Positions 56,234 through 57,057 of a DNA stretch of 57,057 nucleotides are shown piece after piece. The stretch covers positions 1 to 57,057 of IMG/VR virus record IMGVR_UViG_3300019776_000574, one strand, 5' to 3'. The position numbers and the translations under genes were made by a program. Every line of letters starts with the position of its first letter. The first letter of the stretch is position 1. Origin of the DNA: a virus. The notes under the pieces are model-generated. The model was not told the origin of the DNA, searched no databases, and worked only from the letters and a program-made list of their open reading frames with translations.

Positions 56234-56686
56234 TTAAACCACTTCAGCCAGCCGACGACGCAGCCACTCGGCGCCGCGGGGGTTCCGATCCTCAACAACC
56301 ATGAACGGGTATTTGTGAGCAGATTGCTGGCGAATGGATCTCGCCCGCTCACCTGCGGGATTGATATACTCAGGGGTTGACACTCGACCGGTTTTCACGA
56401 TCAGGCAGTCAACGAACTTCCGTTGCGTCACGGTAGGGACCCCCCGGAAGAACTGGCGGAACATACCGTTGTTCCCCACAATGACCGGGTTCTCCGCATT
56501 CTCGTCGGACGATTCATTGACCATAATGGTCATGTGTTCGTCCATAAAGGCGAGCTCCTTGAAATAGTCGTCGTTCAGTGCTTTCTCCCCGATGGATTCG
56601 ATAGCTGCCCCACCGGTAACGCCGAGGACGCCATCCTTGAGGATGATGTCTGCTGGCTGCCCAACATTGAGATCTCTGGTATCCAT
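56234..56686 (-). CDS. Head-completion region protein, 150 aa
   Basis: From the ATG at 56686, with AAGGGGGAG nine bases upstream, the protein has 150 residues; an ATG at 56713 would add nine residues. It includes VGNNGMFRQFFRGVPTVTQRKFVDCLI and YPFMVVEDRNPRGAEWLRRRL, a mix of beta and helix. It lies between a head gene and the tail adaptor, where joining or decoration proteins are found. The family was not recognised. Confidence 0.7.
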   Translation of the reverse strand: MDTRDLNVGQPADIILKDGVLGVTGGAAIESIGEKALNDDYFKELAFMDEHMTIMVNESSDENAENPVIVGNNGMFRQFFRGVPTVTQRKFVDCLIVKTGRVSTPEYINPAGERARSIRQQSAHKYPFMVVEDRNPRGAEWLRRRLAEVV

Positions 56687-56733
56687 ATTTTTACTCCCCC
56701 TTGGTCTGGACATTGGTATGGTTCTCCTGTGAA

Positions 56734-56763
56734 GGCCGCCCCGGCTATCACCTCGGGGCGGCC
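56734..56763 (-). terminator. GC-rich hairpin before the 56234 gene
   Basis: A ten-base-pair stem GGCCGCCCCG/CGGGGCGGCC with a ten-base loop lies in the gap downstream of the gene that ends at 56775. It is followed only by TT, so it is at best a partial terminator. It resembles the hairpin at 815-830 after the capsid gene; both may set stepwise expression levels in the head operon. Confidence 0.45.
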
Positions 56764-56774
56764 GTTGCTATTGC

Positions 56775-57032
56775 TTACGGCTGCGGACGATCCGGCAGGG
56801 TGGCCACGTTGACGAACGTGTAGGTGATGCCGGTAACGCCGGTCGTGTTGTGGGTACCGAACAGCCAGCCGGTCGTGGTGGCGACGTAGGCGGCCGATGC
56901 CTTGACGATCAGGTACCCGATGGGGCAGACGGTCTCGGGGATCTGCGGGAACTCGAACGCCCCCAAGATGTTCCCGGCGGCGTCGGTATCCAGGACCTTG
57001 CCCTGCACGGCCTTCAGTGCGCCGGCAGAATC
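56775..57032 (-). CDS. Virion-region protein, C-terminal part (gene spans the circular join)
   Basis: This is the second part of the 162-residue protein that starts at 231. The frame continues LCLDSAGALKAVQGKVLD and ends LPDRPQP at 56775. Within the linear window the frame also shows an internal ATG at 57050, but the true start is at 231 beyond the circular join. The C-terminal half is beta-rich with many Thr and Gly residues. A head accessory role is inferred from position. Confidence 0.85.
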   Translation of the reverse strand, partial: DSAGALKAVQGKVLDTDAAGNILGAFEFPQIPETVCPIGYLIVKASAAYVATTTGWLFGTHNTTGVTGITYTFVNVATLPDRPQP

Positions 57033-57057
57033 CAGGCACAGGACGAACATCGATGCC
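57033..57057. repeat. 25-bp terminal direct repeat, right copy
   Basis: This is the second copy of the sequence at 1-25. Removing one copy closes the circle and joins the two parts of the 162-residue head-region protein encoded on the minus strand. Confidence 0.93.

Overview
The window reads as one complete, circularly closed genome of a tailed phage with podovirus-type morphology genes (terminase, portal, N4-gp56-like capsid, P22-like tail adaptor and stabilisation proteins, no tail sheath, tape measure or tube genes). The first 25 and last 25 bases are identical, and one 162-residue reading frame runs without a break across that join, so the unit length is about 57,032 bp. The host is probably Gram-negative: there are lipoprotein boxes, Sec-type signal peptides, a GH108-type lysozyme and TTGACA-type promoters. 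No integrase, DNA polymerase or RNA polymerase gene was recognised, so the phage probably borrows host replication and transcription machinery.

Layout. Minus strand, 8722 down to 1 and on through 57032 down to 29049, is one long late block: small protein, TerS, TerL, small proteins, portal, probable scaffold, major capsid, head proteins, tail adaptor, stabilisation protein, internal proteins, a 3,995-residue polyvalent protein, fibre and spike genes, then lysis genes, ending at a strong intrinsic terminator at 28988-29025. Plus strand 9215-14410 is an early block of regulators, many small Cys-rich (zinc-ribbon) proteins, and an array of integron-like gene cassettes. Minus strand 23057-14349 is a replication and DNA-modification block: XRE regulator, a DECH helicase interrupted by an intein, VRR-NUC nuclease, PAPS-reductase-like enzyme, toprim/helicase, DNA methyltransferase, a second HTH regulator and a truncated radical-SAM gene. 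Plus strand 23204-28976 is a recombination block (YqaJ exonuclease, RecT-like annealing protein, SbcC-like ATPase) followed by further cassettes and small genes, including a dATP/dGTP diphosphohydrolase-like gene.

Most unusual content. (1) Dispersed attC-like hairpins of the form TAACGG..TTGAG-hairpin-CG.TGGTTAT. Four units have a 5' end that is the reverse complement of the sequence just before their own downstream site (8 to 17 bp), which is the expected signature of integron cassettes that have passed through a circular form; no integron integrase is present. (2) An intein in the DECH motif of the helicase whose homing endonuclease is a separate 260-residue gene in another reading frame wholly inside the intein, with its own ribosome binding site. 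(3) A second nested gene of 121 residues, also with its own ribosome binding site, inside the giant polyvalent gene. (4) Two late leaders that share a sequence motif placed directly before an intrinsic terminator and a downstream start codon, suggesting RNA-level control of portal and fibre expression. (5) Several fibre/spike genes that begin with Sec-like signal sequences. (6) A convergent pair of radical-SAM-type gene fragments that look like the scar of a deletion.
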